NCBI RefSeq assembly: GCF_017873135.1
Contig: NZ_JAGGJV010000007.1
Location: 248,001-312,000, forward strand
Length of the DNA: 64,000 bases
DNA from: Rhizobium herbae
GTDB lineage: Bacteria; Pseudomonadota; Alphaproteobacteria; Rhizobiales; Rhizobiaceae
Direction of reading: 5' to 3'
In this document: piece after piece, positions 8,657 to 17,157 of the stretch
Layout: every line of letters begins with the position of its first letter
How positions within the stretch are numbered: the first letter of the stretch is position 1
The notes under the pieces: model-generated
Databases searched by the model: none
Told to the model about the DNA's origin: nothing
What the model saw: the letters and a program-made list of their open reading frames with translations, nothing else
Translations under genes and position numbers: made by a program

Positions 8657-8920
8657 TTACGCGCTCAGGCGCAGGCAGTCGGAGCGCGCGGCGAGGGGAT
8701 GGACCATTGACAGCAGGCGGCGCTTCGGTGCCGCGAGCAGGTTGGCCGTATGATTTTTGGCACTCACTGTTCCCGGCTGCATCTGGCGAAGCGCGCTGGC
8801 GGCCGAGTAGAGAAGCGTTTTCATTTCATTGGTCGTGACGCCATCCGCACGCATGACGGCACGGATCATCGGGTCTGTCAGAACCTCAGTGATAGTCAGA
8901 TCGCTGTTTGCCTGGTGCAT
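8657..8920 (-). CDS. Small conserved protein of unknown function
   Basis: The predicted protein has 87 residues, with the start at MHQANSDLTITEVL supported by GAGGAA 7-8 nt upstream. A start 21 bp earlier is less well placed. The N-terminal half is acidic and amphipathic (EVLTDPMIRAVMRADGV, NEMKTLLYSAA) and the C-terminal third is basic. Similar short proteins are, as far as I recall, common and unassigned in Rhizobiaceae. There is no signal peptide or recognised domain. It is transcribed divergently from the TetR gene, and the two palindromic operators in between could control both. Function unknown. Confidence 0.65.
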   Translation of the reverse strand: MHQANSDLTITEVLTDPMIRAVMRADGVTTNEMKTLLYSAASALRQMQPGTVSAKNHTANLLAAPKRRLLSMVHPLAARSDCLRLSA

Positions 8921-9001
8921 TGGGGTATTCCTCGGGTTCATCGTCTTTTCCGGCGGGCGATCCCGGCCGGTGTCTTAAACTTGACATCGTTTTCTTGCGG
9001 T

Positions 9002-9042
9002 GTTACCAGTAGGTAACATTCGAATAGTTACCGACCGGTCAC
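9002..9042. promoter_or_regulatory. Two tandem palindromic operators upstream of the TetR gene
   Basis: Site 1 is GTTACC-N4-GGTAAC (9002-9017), a perfect inverted repeat. Site 2 is GTTACC-N4-GGTCAC (9027-9042), one mismatch. They are offset by 25 bp. The pattern is typical of TetR-family autoregulatory operators and lies between divergent genes. Confidence 0.65.
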
Positions 9043-9130
9043 ACCTATGTCAAGAAGCCTTGTCAATAAAAATTCGAAATCCGTATCGGGCCTGAAACCG
9101 GCAGATATAAGGCTGGAAAAAGGTGACTGT

Positions 9131-9730
9131 GTGCAGGCGCGCCAGGCGCCGCGCGATCGTATCGTTTCAATGGCTTGCGAGCTGTTTCGGCAACATGGAA
9201 TTCGCGGCATCGGCGTCGATGCCATCGCGGAAGCGGCCGAGACCAACAAGATGACGCTCTACCGTCATTTCGGCTCGAAAGACGATCTGGTTTGCGAGAC
9301 GCTGCGGTTTACTTCCGAAAAAGCCGCGGCCTTCTGGGAGCATCTGGAAGCTTCTCATCCGAACGATCCGATGGCCCAGCTTCAGGGCTGGGTTCAAGCC
9401 AGGGCACAGTGTCTTGCCGACGATAAATATGGTTGCGACCTTGCCAACGCGGCCGTCGAACTCAAGGAACAGGGCCATCCGGCCCATGTGGTGATCGAAA
9501 ACTTCAAATTGGCCCAGCGCCGCCGCCTCGAAAAGCTCTGTCGCGATGCGGGGGTCAGCGAACCGGAACTTTTGTCCGACACGCTTTCGATGCTGATGGA
9601 GGGCGCCCAGGTGAGCAAGCTCGCCACTGGCAGCGAAGGCCCGTCGATGCGGTTCATGCGGGCCTGCGAGGCGGCAATCGCCTCCTTCCGCCAGCCGGCA
9701 AGCAGCACACTCGAAACTGCCGCGCCATAA
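9131..9730 (+). CDS. TetR/AcrR-family transcriptional regulator
   Basis: This is a 199-residue regulator. The N-terminal TetR helix-turn-helix (about residues 5-55) reads MACELFRQHGIRGIGVDAIAEAAE, then TLYRHFGSKDDL. The C-terminal ligand domain is about 130 residues and has no close match I can name. The GTG at 9131 is preferred because AGGTGA lies just upstream and it places the DNA-binding domain at the N-terminus. A start at the ATG 9047 would add 28 residues, has no ribosome-binding sequence and abuts the second operator, so it would need a leaderless message. The paired palindromes at 9002-9042 suggest autoregulation and possible control of the divergent small gene. It precedes the amidohydrolase/metallopeptidase/ATP-grasp genes by about 160 bp and may or may not regulate them. 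Confidence 0.85.
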   Translation: MQARQAPRDRIVSMACELFRQHGIRGIGVDAIAEAAETNKMTLYRHFGSKDDLVCETLRFTSEKAAAFWEHLEASHPNDPMAQLQGWVQARAQCLADDKYGCDLANAAVELKEQGHPAHVVIENFKLAQRRRLEKLCRDAGVSEPELLSDTLSMLMEGAQVSKLATGSEGPSMRFMRACEAAIASFRQPASSTLETAAP

Positions 9731-9892
9731 GGTCGAAATCCCGGCCTGTCGTTCCAGTTCTCATAGGCTGATCTTCAGTGCGATCGAGCCTTTCGACGGA
9801 ACAAAAACCATCTCCTCGTCATTTACTCGTTGAACCAGACAAATGCTGTGCGGCCGAACTCTCCTGCGCCGCCTGTCAACGAGAAGGACGGC

Positions 9893-10714
9893 ATGTCCCC
9901 TTTCCAGGATGTCATCGTAGATTCGGATTCTGAAGATTGGTGGTCGGCGCATCGAGGCGCATCGCCGGTCGTCGGCTCGGCCATTCACAACGGACATCAT
10001 ATCCGCGGCGACCTGCAAGAACTGATCGGCCTTGATGGCGACCAACGCCTGCGCGAAGAAGATCCCTTCACCGAATTCTTCATTCGTGACCTGCCCAACC
10101 GCATCATCTTTCACCGATCCCGTTTCGAGATCGACCTCAACCGCGCCCGCGGTGGCGCGATTTATCTCAAGCCCGAGCAGGCCTGGGGACTGAAGGTCTG
10201 GAGGGACCAACTGCCGGCGGATTCCGTCGCCGCGTCGCTGCGCGTGCACGATGCCTACTACGCCATGCTGGAATCCTATCTGCGCGGGCTCGAACAGCAA
10301 TACGGCACCTTCGTTCTCCTTGACATCCACAGCTACAACCACCGTCGCGACGGGCCTGACGCTCCGGAAATGGCCTTCGAAAAGGCGCCGCAGATCAATA
10401 TTGGCACCTCCTCCATGGACCGCCAACGCTGGGCACCGGTGCTCGACCCCTTCATCGAGCAACTGGGAAGCTTCGAATTTCGCGGCCGACGCGTGGATGT
10501 GCGCGAAAACATCGCCTTCCAGGGCAAGGGCGAACAGACGCGCTTCGTCCACGAGCGGTTTCCACAGACGGGTTGCGCCATCGCCATCGAGTTCAAGAAA
10601 TTCTTCATGGACGAGTGGACCGGCGAACCGGATATGGAAGCGCTCCAGGCGATGCGGGAAATGATCCGCCTGTCGCTGCCGGTTCTTGTTGAAGCCTTGC
10701 AGGCGCGGTCATGA
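9893..10714 (+). CDS. N-formylglutamate amidohydrolase family protein
   Basis: This is a 273-residue protein of the FGase (PF05013) zinc amidohydrolase family. Motifs visible are AIHNGHHIRGDL, LREEDPFTEFFI, a metal-site-like LLDIHSYNHRR and IAIEFKKFFMDEW. The classical enzyme hydrolyses N-formyl-L-glutamate in histidine degradation, but no hut genes are here. Instead it is coupled to a DUF1704 peptidase and an ATP-grasp ligase, so it probably acts on another N-acyl or amide substrate. The ATG at 9893 has AGAAGGA 4 nt upstream, and a TTG at 9830 would extend the protein by 21 residues. Its stop overlaps the next start by 4 bp. Confidence 0.83.
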   Translation: MSPFQDVIVDSDSEDWWSAHRGASPVVGSAIHNGHHIRGDLQELIGLDGDQRLREEDPFTEFFIRDLPNRIIFHRSRFEIDLNRARGGAIYLKPEQAWGLKVWRDQLPADSVAASLRVHDAYYAMLESYLRGLEQQYGTFVLLDIHSYNHRRDGPDAPEMAFEKAPQINIGTSSMDRQRWAPVLDPFIEQLGSFEFRGRRVDVRENIAFQGKGEQTRFVHERFPQTGCAIAIEFKKFFMDEWTGEPDMEALQAMREMIRLSLPVLVEALQARS

Positions 10715-12609
10715 CCAGCACGCGCCGCAAAGACAGTAACGCGACGGGCGCCCGTCCGGAATGGCTGGAGGAAATCCTCGACTGCATCCGCACGGAAAAA
10801 TCGGTGCGCAAGGATTTCAACGACGACAGCCGCCTTCATATCGACCGGCCGCTACCGTTCCTTTGCGTGCATGTCAGGCACGGCAGGGAAAATCTCGCGG
10901 CACGGGACATTGCCGCCGCCCATGCCTCCTATCTCATCGCCAACGATATCGACGAGGCCCTGCCGATCATCGCGGCGGTCGGCAACGCCCTTCGGACACG
11001 GTTCGGCGCCTTCATGCTGCTGGATATCGACGAACTCGAACATGACACGCTGATCACCGATGATGCGCCCTATCTGCCGCCCTTCGCAATCAGGATTGCC
11101 GCAACCGGGGAGTCAGCCGCCAAAGAGGCGGCAGCAGCATTGGCCGAGGGCGTCGATATCCACGAGGTCAAGTTCCGCACCCCGCATGTCGAGCCGTTCG
11201 AACTGAAGACGGATCGCCAGGCGGCGGCGCTGGCCGGGCAGACCGGATTTCCGCTTGTCGCAATCCGGTTTGCGCCGATCTACCGGCAACCGGAATCGGG
11301 AAACATCTATCCCGACCTGCGCGAGCGGCTGGTCGCCAATGTCTTTGACGCGGGACTGAAGGCTTTCGCGGCCTTTGTCGGCGCAACGCAAAGCCTGAAG
11401 CTGACGACGCATCGCGCGCTTGGCCGCAAGGCCTTCGTCGATGCCGTCAGCCGCGCCGACCGAAGCATCGACGACGTTGCATCGACTTTCGATTTCCTGC
11501 TTGCGGTGACGCCGATCAATGCCGATGCGGCCTGGCAGGAGTTCAAGGCGGACCAGTTCAAGCGCGCGCCACAGTTTCTCTATCGGCCGCTTTCGGTGCA
11601 GGTGGAGGTGGAAAAACGGAAACTCTTCTCGGTCGCCTTCGACCATTTCGAGGATCCGGTCCTCTACCATCTTTACCGCGAGAAGCAGCAGGAACTCGAC
11701 CTGCAGCTGTCGCTGATCTCGGCGCGCGAGACCGGACGTTTCGTCGAGTACAGCCGCGCGCTTTACGGGCCGGTCGAACCGTCGCTCTACCGTGCGGCCA
11801 CGGATATTCTTGTGAAAACGGCAATGCTTGCCAGCGATGGCGATGACCGCGAGTACGATCCGAAGACCGCGGATTGCCACGAGGTTGAAACGGCGGCGCG
11901 CGCGATGATCGCCGACTACCAGCGGCAGTATCAGGGCTTTGCCGCCGAGGTCGAATTGCGCGACGACCTGCCGTCGGGCATGCTGGTTTCTGGCGAACGT
12001 TTGCTCATCTCGCGCCACACCCTGATGCCCAGAAGCCGCGTCCACGCGCTTTTGAGCCATGAGATTGGCGTGCACCTGCTCACCTATTTCAACGGTTCCG
12101 CCCAAGGGCTTCGGCTTTTTCGCTCCGGTCTCGCCGGCTACGAAGGCATGCAGGAAGGCCTTGCCGTGTTTTCCGAATACATGGCTGGCGGCATGACGGC
12201 CGGCCGGTTGCGCCTGATCGCCGCCCGGGTCGTCGCCTGTTCGGCGATGCTGGACGGCAGGCCGTTTGAAGAGACCTACACCATGCTCACGAGCGAACAC
12301 GGGTTCGGGCCGGTTGCAGCCTTCAATCTGACCATGAGACTGTATCGCGGTGGTGGTCTTGCCAAGGACGCCATCTATCTGCGCGGCCTGCTGGAATTGC
12401 TCAGCCATCTCGGATCCGGCGGTGCGCTCGATCCGTTCTGGATGGGCAAGATCTCCGCGTCGCATTTCCGGGTGATGCAGGAACTGAGCCTGCGCGGCCT
12501 GCTCAAGGCGCCCGTTATCCGCCCATCCTTCCTGTCACATCCGCAAGCACAGGCCCGCCTCGACAAGGCGCGGGCAGGACTGAACCCACTCGATATGATC
12601 ATCGGTTAG
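10711..12609 (+). CDS. DUF1704 (QEGLA-motif, MATCAP-like) metallocarboxypeptidase family protein
   Basis: This is a 632-residue protein of the DUF1704 family, often annotated as flavohemoglobin expression-modulating QEGLA motif protein. The C-terminal catalytic part carries HEIGVH at residues 450-455, an HExxxH zinc site, and the QEGLA motif at about 481-485, whose Glu is the third metal ligand. Eukaryotic members (MATCAP/TMCP) are zinc carboxypeptidases that remove C-terminal tyrosine from tubulin. The bacterial substrate is unknown. The first 300 residues show no domain I recognise with confidence. Start and stop are tightly coupled to neighbours: ATGA overlap upstream and an 8-bp gap to the ATP-grasp gene downstream. 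Function in a three-step peptide or amide modification pathway is inference. Confidence 0.85.
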   Translation: MTSTRRKDSNATGARPEWLEEILDCIRTEKSVRKDFNDDSRLHIDRPLPFLCVHVRHGRENLAARDIAAAHASYLIANDIDEALPIIAAVGNALRTRFGAFMLLDIDELEHDTLITDDAPYLPPFAIRIAATGESAAKEAAAALAEGVDIHEVKFRTPHVEPFELKTDRQAAALAGQTGFPLVAIRFAPIYRQPESGNIYPDLRERLVANVFDAGLKAFAAFVGATQSLKLTTHRALGRKAFVDAVSRADRSIDDVASTFDFLLAVTPINADAAWQEFKADQFKRAPQFLYRPLSVQVEVEKRKLFSVAFDHFEDPVLYHLYREKQQELDLQLSLISARETGRFVEYSRALYGPVEPSLYRAATDILVKTAMLASDGDDREYDPKTADCHEVETAARAMIADYQRQYQGFAAEVELRDDLPSGMLVSGERLLISRHTLMPRSRVHALLSHEIGVHLLTYFNGSAQGLRLFRSGLAGYEGMQEGLAVFSEYMAGGMTAGRLRLIAARVVACSAMLDGRPFEETYTMLTSEHGFGPVAAFNLTMRLYRGGGLAKDAIYLRGLLELLSHLGSGGALDPFWMGKISASHFRVMQELSLRGLLKAPVIRPSFLSHPQAQARLDKARAGLNPLDMIIG

Positions 12610-12617
12610 GAGCCACC

Positions 12618-13664
12618 ATGCGCGTCGCATTCTTCGTCAATTCAATCGAGAGCGAGGAACCCAATTTCAGCACGACGGCGCTGGCGATGGCAGCGCTCGC
12701 TCGCGGACATGACGTCTGCTATATCGCGCCCGGCGATTTCGTGCTGCGTCCGGATGACAGCCTGATGGTCCGGGCGACCACCGTGCCTGCCGGAAAGTAC
12801 AAGAATGCCCAGGCGTTCCACGATGCTTTCCAGGGCAAGGATGCTACGATCCAGACCATCGACGTTCGCGAAGTCGACGTCATCTTCCTGCGCAACGACC
12901 CTTCGCTCGATTCCGACGACCGCCCCTGGGCCGCCCATATCGGCGCCATGTTCGGGCGGCTTGCCGGCGACCGGGGCGCCATCGTCGTCAACGATCCCTC
13001 GGGACTGGCGCTCGCGCAGAACAAGCTCTATTTCCAAGGCTTTCCGGAAGCGGTGCGGCCAACGACACTGATCTCCAGAAGCATCGAGGAAATCCGCGCC
13101 TTCATCGCCGACAACCGCAAGGGCGTCATCATCAAGCCGCTGCAAGGCTCCGGCGGCAAGAACGTCTTCAAGATCGCCACACCCGACGACGCCAACCTCA
13201 ACCAGATCTTCGAGGCCGTCAGCGGCGAGGGCTACCTGATCGCCCAGGGCTACCTGCCGGAGGCCAAGGCCGGCGACATCCGCTTCTTCCTGATGAACGG
13301 CAAGCCGCTGGTGCGCGACGGCGTCTATGCCGCCTTCCGGCGCGTTCCCGCCAAGGGCGAGGTTCGTTCCAACATGCATGCCGCCGGTACGGCGGAAGCG
13401 GTCAAGATCACCGACGATATTCTGGCGGTCGCCGAAATGGTTCGGCCGAAGTTGATCGAGGACGGCATGTTCCTCGTCGGCCTCGACATCGTCGGCGACA
13501 AGATCCTCGAGATCAACGTCTTCACCCCCGGCGGGCTCCCCGAAATCGCCGCCATGCACAAGATCGATTTCTCTGAAGATATCATCGAGGCGCTGGAGAA
13601 GAAGACCGCCATCCGCAACGCCTATGCCGGCTCCATGTCGAACCGGGCGTTGGCGACGCTTTAG
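12618..13664 (+). CDS. Glutathione-synthetase-like ATP-grasp ligase
   Basis: This is a 348-residue protein with the GshB/RimK type ATP-grasp fold. The N-terminal domain is MRVAFFVNSIESEEPNF and the ATP-binding part has VIIKPLQGSGGKNVF. The metal-binding end is LVGLDIVGDKILEINVFTPGGL, comparable to the EINVTSPTG motif of glutathione synthetase. Bacterial gshB of rhizobia normally sits elsewhere and is shorter (about 315 residues), so this is probably a paralogue that joins an amino acid to a carboxylate of an unknown acceptor. It is the third gene of the trio, with GGAG immediately before the ATG and a hairpin right at the stop codon. Confidence 0.82.
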   Translation: MRVAFFVNSIESEEPNFSTTALAMAALARGHDVCYIAPGDFVLRPDDSLMVRATTVPAGKYKNAQAFHDAFQGKDATIQTIDVREVDVIFLRNDPSLDSDDRPWAAHIGAMFGRLAGDRGAIVVNDPSGLALAQNKLYFQGFPEAVRPTTLISRSIEEIRAFIADNRKGVIIKPLQGSGGKNVFKIATPDDANLNQIFEAVSGEGYLIAQGYLPEAKAGDIRFFLMNGKPLVRDGVYAAFRRVPAKGEVRSNMHAAGTAEAVKITDDILAVAEMVRPKLIEDGMFLVGLDIVGDKILEINVFTPGGLPEIAAMHKIDFSEDIIEALEKKTAIRNAYAGSMSNRALATL

Positions 13665-13687
13665 AGCGTTTCATCTTCAAACGCTCT
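13663..13687 (+). terminator. Hairpin at the end of the ATP-grasp gene
   Basis: A 9-bp perfect stem (AGAGCGTTT with AAACGCTCT), 7-nt loop, starting inside the stop codon and followed at a distance by TTTT. It probably ends the three-gene transcript. Confidence 0.6.
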
Positions 13688-13747
13688 AGGCTGTTTTCGC
13701 GGCCCATTTGTGCTATCGCGTGCGCCTTCAGACGATTGGAAGCGACC

Positions 13748-14428
13748 GTGATCCCCTGGACCCTGATTGACACAGCGACAATGCCTGATGGCGGCGGGGA
13801 ACTGCGCCTGAAGCAGCGCGGCAGCGAGTTCTCCATCATGCTCGGCGCGATCGAACTGATGAACAGCCGACTGAGCGGCTCGGAAGAAGCGCTCGCCCGG
13901 CTTTCCTACGAGAGAATCCGCAGCCATGCCCGGCCGCATATGCTGATCGGCGGGCTCGGCATGGGCTTCACATTGCGGGCGGCTCTGGCGGCTCTTCCCG
14001 GGGATGCGCGCATAACGGTGGGTGAACTCGTACCCGCCGTCGTCGCCTGGGCGCGCGGACCCATGGCCGGGGTGTTTGCCGGCTGCCTCGATGACGAGCG
14101 CGTTGCCATCCGCGAAGGCGATGTCGGCCGTTTGATCCGGTCGGCCTCAGGCGATTACGACGCGATCCTTCTCGATGTCGACAATGGGCCGGAGGGACTG
14201 ACACGCAGGGCGAATGATGATCTCTACAGCGTCACCGGTCTTCGCGCCGCCCGCAAGGCGCTGCGTCCGAACGGGGTTCTCTCCGTCTGGTCGTCCGCCC
14301 CGGATGCGGGTTTTACGCGCCGGCTGCGCGACGCCGGGTTTGCTGTCGAGGAACTGACAGTGCGCGCCAGCACCAAGGGCCGCGGAGCACGTCACGTCAT
14401 CTGGATGGCCACCAGGAACGGGCAATAG
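13748..14428 (+). CDS. Spermidine-synthase-like SAM-binding protein
   Basis: The predicted 226-residue protein has a Rossmann fold of the spermidine synthase/methyltransferase type. Motif I is MLIGGLGMGFTLRAAL, followed by VGELVPAVVAWA and the acidic LLDVDNGPEG segment, which corresponds to the aminopropyltransferase catalytic region. It lacks the N-terminal beta domain of true SpeE (about 280 residues), so it is a SpeE-like protein of uncertain substrate. GTG at 13748 has GGAAG 5 nt upstream, and TTG at 13736 is possible. A terminator separates it from the preceding trio. Confidence 0.75.
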   Translation: MIPWTLIDTATMPDGGGELRLKQRGSEFSIMLGAIELMNSRLSGSEEALARLSYERIRSHARPHMLIGGLGMGFTLRAALAALPGDARITVGELVPAVVAWARGPMAGVFAGCLDDERVAIREGDVGRLIRSASGDYDAILLDVDNGPEGLTRRANDDLYSVTGLRAARKALRPNGVLSVWSSAPDAGFTRRLRDAGFAVEELTVRASTKGRGARHVIWMATRNGQ

Positions 14429-14437
14429 GGGTTGGGG

Positions 14438-14806
14438 CTACAGGCCTTCGCGCTCCAGCAGGATGCGGACCTCGTCGAACCGGCGCTTGTTTTCAGCGTT
14501 CTTCTCGTCCGCCGAATAGCAGGTGCTTGCGACACAAAAGCGCGTTACGCCGAACGGCGCCTTGGCGCTTTCGAACTGGCACTCTATCGTATCGACCATA
14601 TCCTTCTTCTCGACGCCGTCACGGGTGGAATATGTCATCCGGGCGCCCGGCGGCTTGAGTTCGGGGAAGGACTGGACGACGCCGGTGTGCAGGGTGCCAG
14701 TCATCAGCAGATGTTTTGCCACCTTCACGCACAGGTCCTCGACCTTCATCGACTGCGCGGCGGCCGGGGTCGCGACCAGCGCTAGGGCGAGGATGATTTT
14801 TCTCAT
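14438..14806 (-). CDS. Small secreted protein of unknown function
   Basis: The predicted protein has 122 residues starting at MRKIILALALVATPAAAQS, a clear Sec signal peptide. GGGAGT lies 5 nt before this ATG, so longer upstream frames are not needed. The mature domain of about 100 residues has four cysteines (DLCVKV, IECQF, RFCVASTC) that could form two disulfides in the periplasm. I do not recognise a named family. It is convergent with the SpeE-like gene, only 9 bp apart. Confidence 0.72.
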   Translation of the reverse strand: MRKIILALALVATPAAAQSMKVEDLCVKVAKHLLMTGTLHTGVVQSFPELKPPGARMTYSTRDGVEKKDMVDTIECQFESAKAPFGVTRFCVASTCYSADEKNAENKRRFDEVRILLEREGL

Positions 14807-15131
14807 GGCAGACTCCCAAAAATGCCGGCCCCACAGCCAGCCCAAAGGACATAACGGCACCGGTCGTTTTTGGTTCCATAGAAGGCGGCGCAAAACGGCC
14901 TGCTGTGGTTGCGATTGTCTTCGCCTGCAATTCAATTGAGCGTAGGATCAGGTGCGAATCGTTTTTGATGCGTCTTTTTCGCAGACTTGGGAGCGCATAG
15001 TTCTTCGTAGAATTCCCGGTTTCTGCGGTCCGCAAACTCCACGCAAACAAACTCTGCGTGCGGACCTTTTCACGCGGAACCAGGCACTCTCGTCGCAGTT
15101 ATCTTTGGCCACGTTGCAAAGGGAGAAGCAG
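14807..15131. other. Divergent intergenic region with a bulged hairpin
   Basis: No gene is seen in these 325 bp. At 15027-15070, GGTCCGC and ACGCA pair with TGCGT and GCGGACC around a 7-nt bulge, followed by TTTT. This could be a terminator or leader structure ahead of the DUF2934 gene. Confidence 0.4.
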
Positions 15132-15365
15132 ATGACGGATATCAGCGAAGACGACATCAGGATACGGGCCTACGCCCTCTGGGAGGCGGACGGATGCCCG
15201 GAAGGCAGCCACGAGGCGCACTGGCAGCAGGCCTTGCGGGAATTGACGGAGGAAGCGGAAGCCGCTGCCGCTCCGCAGAAGGCCGCCAAGACCTCGAAGC
15301 TTTCGGTGGTCAAGAACGACGCGGTGATTGAACCGGTCGCCAAGAAACGCAGCAAGATCGCCTGA
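15132..15365 (+). CDS. DUF2934 family small protein
   Basis: This is a 77-residue protein. The N-terminal 45 residues match the DUF2934 pattern: IRIRAYALWEADGCPEGS followed by HWQQALREL. The C-terminal half is Ala/Lys-rich and ends in a basic tail (KKRSKIA). AGGGAGAAG lies just before the ATG. Function of the family is unknown. In rhizobia such genes are often found near glycogen or trehalose metabolism genes, and here glgA follows at 260 bp, though that association is only suggestive. Confidence 0.8.
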   Translation: MTDISEDDIRIRAYALWEADGCPEGSHEAHWQQALRELTEEAEAAAAPQKAAKTSKLSVVKNDAVIEPVAKKRSKIA

Positions 15366-15379
15366 TTTTTCAGACCCTC

Positions 15380-15403
15380 GACGTGCCGTCGGCACGGCAC
15401 GTC
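15380..15403 (+). terminator. Palindromic hairpin after the DUF2934 gene
   Basis: A 9-bp perfect stem (GACGTGCCG with CGGCACGTC), 6-nt loop. There is no T-tract after it, so termination is possible but unproven. Confidence 0.4.
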
Positions 15404-15624
15404 GGCGGGGACGGTACCGCCCCTCTTTCCCCGGGTTTTCTGACCGTAGCGCGGGGCAGAAATCTTTTGTCGTTCGTGGCGGCTTATTGCACCGCAAAAT
15501 TTTTTGTCTCCGACGCGCTTTTCTGCGGACATCGACTTCACTTTGCAACATCATGGCATTCGACGGCGCGCTTCGGGCAAACTGTGCGGCGCCGCTAACC
15601 GTTGGTACAAGGAATGTGATCTGC

Positions 15625-17103
15625 GTGAAGATACTTTCGGTGGCGTCGGAAATTTTTCCATTGATCAAGACCGGCGGCCTCGCCGATGTGACGGGCTCGT
15701 TGCCGAAGGCCCTTGAAGGCTACAATTGCTACACACGCACGCTCGTTCCGGGATATCCGCAGCTGTTTGCAAAACTGCCCGGTGCCCGGCAGCTTCATTT
15801 TTTCCCCGACCTTTTCGGCGCCCCGGCCTCGCTGCTGGAAGCCCGGTATGAGCAGCTTGATCTGCTGATCCTCGATGCCCCCGCCCTCTACAATCGACCT
15901 GGCGGCCCGTATCTCGATGAGATGGGGCGCGATCATGCCGACAACTGGAAACGTTTCGCCGTGTTGTCCTATGTGGCATCGGCCATCGCGGGCGGATTGA
16001 TTGCCGACTGGTCGCCCGATGTTGTTCACACCCATGACTGGCAGACGGCGCTGACCTCCGTCTACATGCAGTATTCCAGCAACGCGAAACAGGTTCCGAG
16101 CGTCCTGACGATCCACAATCTGGCGTTCCAGGGGCAGTTTCCGACCTCCGTCGTCAGCCAGATCGGTTTGCCGCCGGAAGCGGTATCGCTCGATTGCCTC
16201 GAATATTACGGCGATATCAGTTACCTGAAGGGTGGTATCCGCACCGCCGGCGCCATCACCACCGTCAGCCCCACCTATGCGCGCGAAGTGATCGCGCCGG
16301 AGCTTGGCATGGGCATGGCGGGTGCGCTCAGCTCGCGGCCGCGGGCACTGACGGGCATCGTCAACGGCATCGACATGGATATCTGGAATCCGGCCACGGA
16401 CGCCTATCTGCCGGTCAACTACGACCACAAGCGGATCCGGCTGAGAGGACAGAACCGCGCCAAGCTGCTGGAAAACTTCCGCCTGGACGATGGGCCGGGA
16501 CCGGTCTTTGCCGCCGTGACGCGGCTGACCTGGCAGAAGGGCGGCGACATGCTGGCCGAAGTGGCGGAGGAAATTTCCGCGCTCGGCGGCCGGCTGATCG
16601 TGCTCGGCAAGGGTGAGAAGCATATCGAGACGGCGCTGCTGGCCGCGGCCGGCCGCCATCCCAGCCGTATCGGCGTCAGGATCGGCTATGACGAGGCGAC
16701 CGCCCATCTCATCCACGGCGGCTGCGACGTCATCATCCAGCCGTCACGTTTCGAGCCCTGCGGCCTCACGCAGCTCTATGCGCTGCGTTATGGTGCCGTA
16801 CCGGTGGTGTCGCGCACCGGCGGTCTGTCGGAAACGATCATCGATGCCAATGACGCGGCTATTTCGGCGCGGGTGGCAACCGGCTTCCAGTTCCACCCGG
16901 CAACGGCCGAGAACCTGCGCTTCTCGATCCACCGCGCCTTTGCCGCCTATCGCGAGCCGAAGAAATGGGCGCGGTTGCAGAACCAGGGCATGAAGGCCAA
17001 TTTTTCCTGGGAACGAAGCGCCGAACAATATGCAGCGCTCTACGCCCAGCTCATTCCCGACCGCCGGGTATTGCAGACTGCTCCTGCAAAGGCGGCGGAG
17101 TAA
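15625..17103 (+). CDS. glgA: Glycogen synthase (ADP-glucose type)
   Basis: The predicted 492-residue GT5-family enzyme transfers glucose from ADP-glucose to the growing alpha-1,4-glucan. The N-terminal VKILSVASEIFPLIKTGGLADV contains the ADP-glucose-binding KTGGLAD motif. Further motifs are HTHDWQTAL, VNGIDMDIWNP, RLTWQKGGDML and PSRFEPCGLTQLYALRYG with the catalytic Glu of the ExxCGL loop. The GTG start at 15625 has AAGGA about 11 nt upstream and gives the normal GlgA length. Longer upstream frames are not family-like. Unusually for rhizobia, glgB, glgC and glgP are not adjacent. Its partner here is the convergent glgX. Confidence 0.93.
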   Translation: MKILSVASEIFPLIKTGGLADVTGSLPKALEGYNCYTRTLVPGYPQLFAKLPGARQLHFFPDLFGAPASLLEARYEQLDLLILDAPALYNRPGGPYLDEMGRDHADNWKRFAVLSYVASAIAGGLIADWSPDVVHTHDWQTALTSVYMQYSSNAKQVPSVLTIHNLAFQGQFPTSVVSQIGLPPEAVSLDCLEYYGDISYLKGGIRTAGAITTVSPTYAREVIAPELGMGMAGALSSRPRALTGIVNGIDMDIWNPATDAYLPVNYDHKRIRLRGQNRAKLLENFRLDDGPGPVFAAVTRLTWQKGGDMLAEVAEEISALGGRLIVLGKGEKHIETALLAAAGRHPSRIGVRIGYDEATAHLIHGGCDVIIQPSRFEPCGLTQLYALRYGAVPVVSRTGGLSETIIDANDAAISARVATGFQFHPATAENLRFSIHRAFAAYREPKKWARLQNQGMKANFSWERSAEQYAALYAQLIPDRRVLQTAPAKAAE

Positions 17104-17157
17104 CCGGCGCCGGCAAGGGAACGCTGTTTCCGGTTCACTCCGTTGGTCTCTTCGCAA

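Noticed and set aside
9893-10714. A histidine-degradation gene (hutG)
   Set aside because: No hutH, hutU or hutI nearby. The gene is coupled to a DUF1704 peptidase and ATP-grasp ligase instead.
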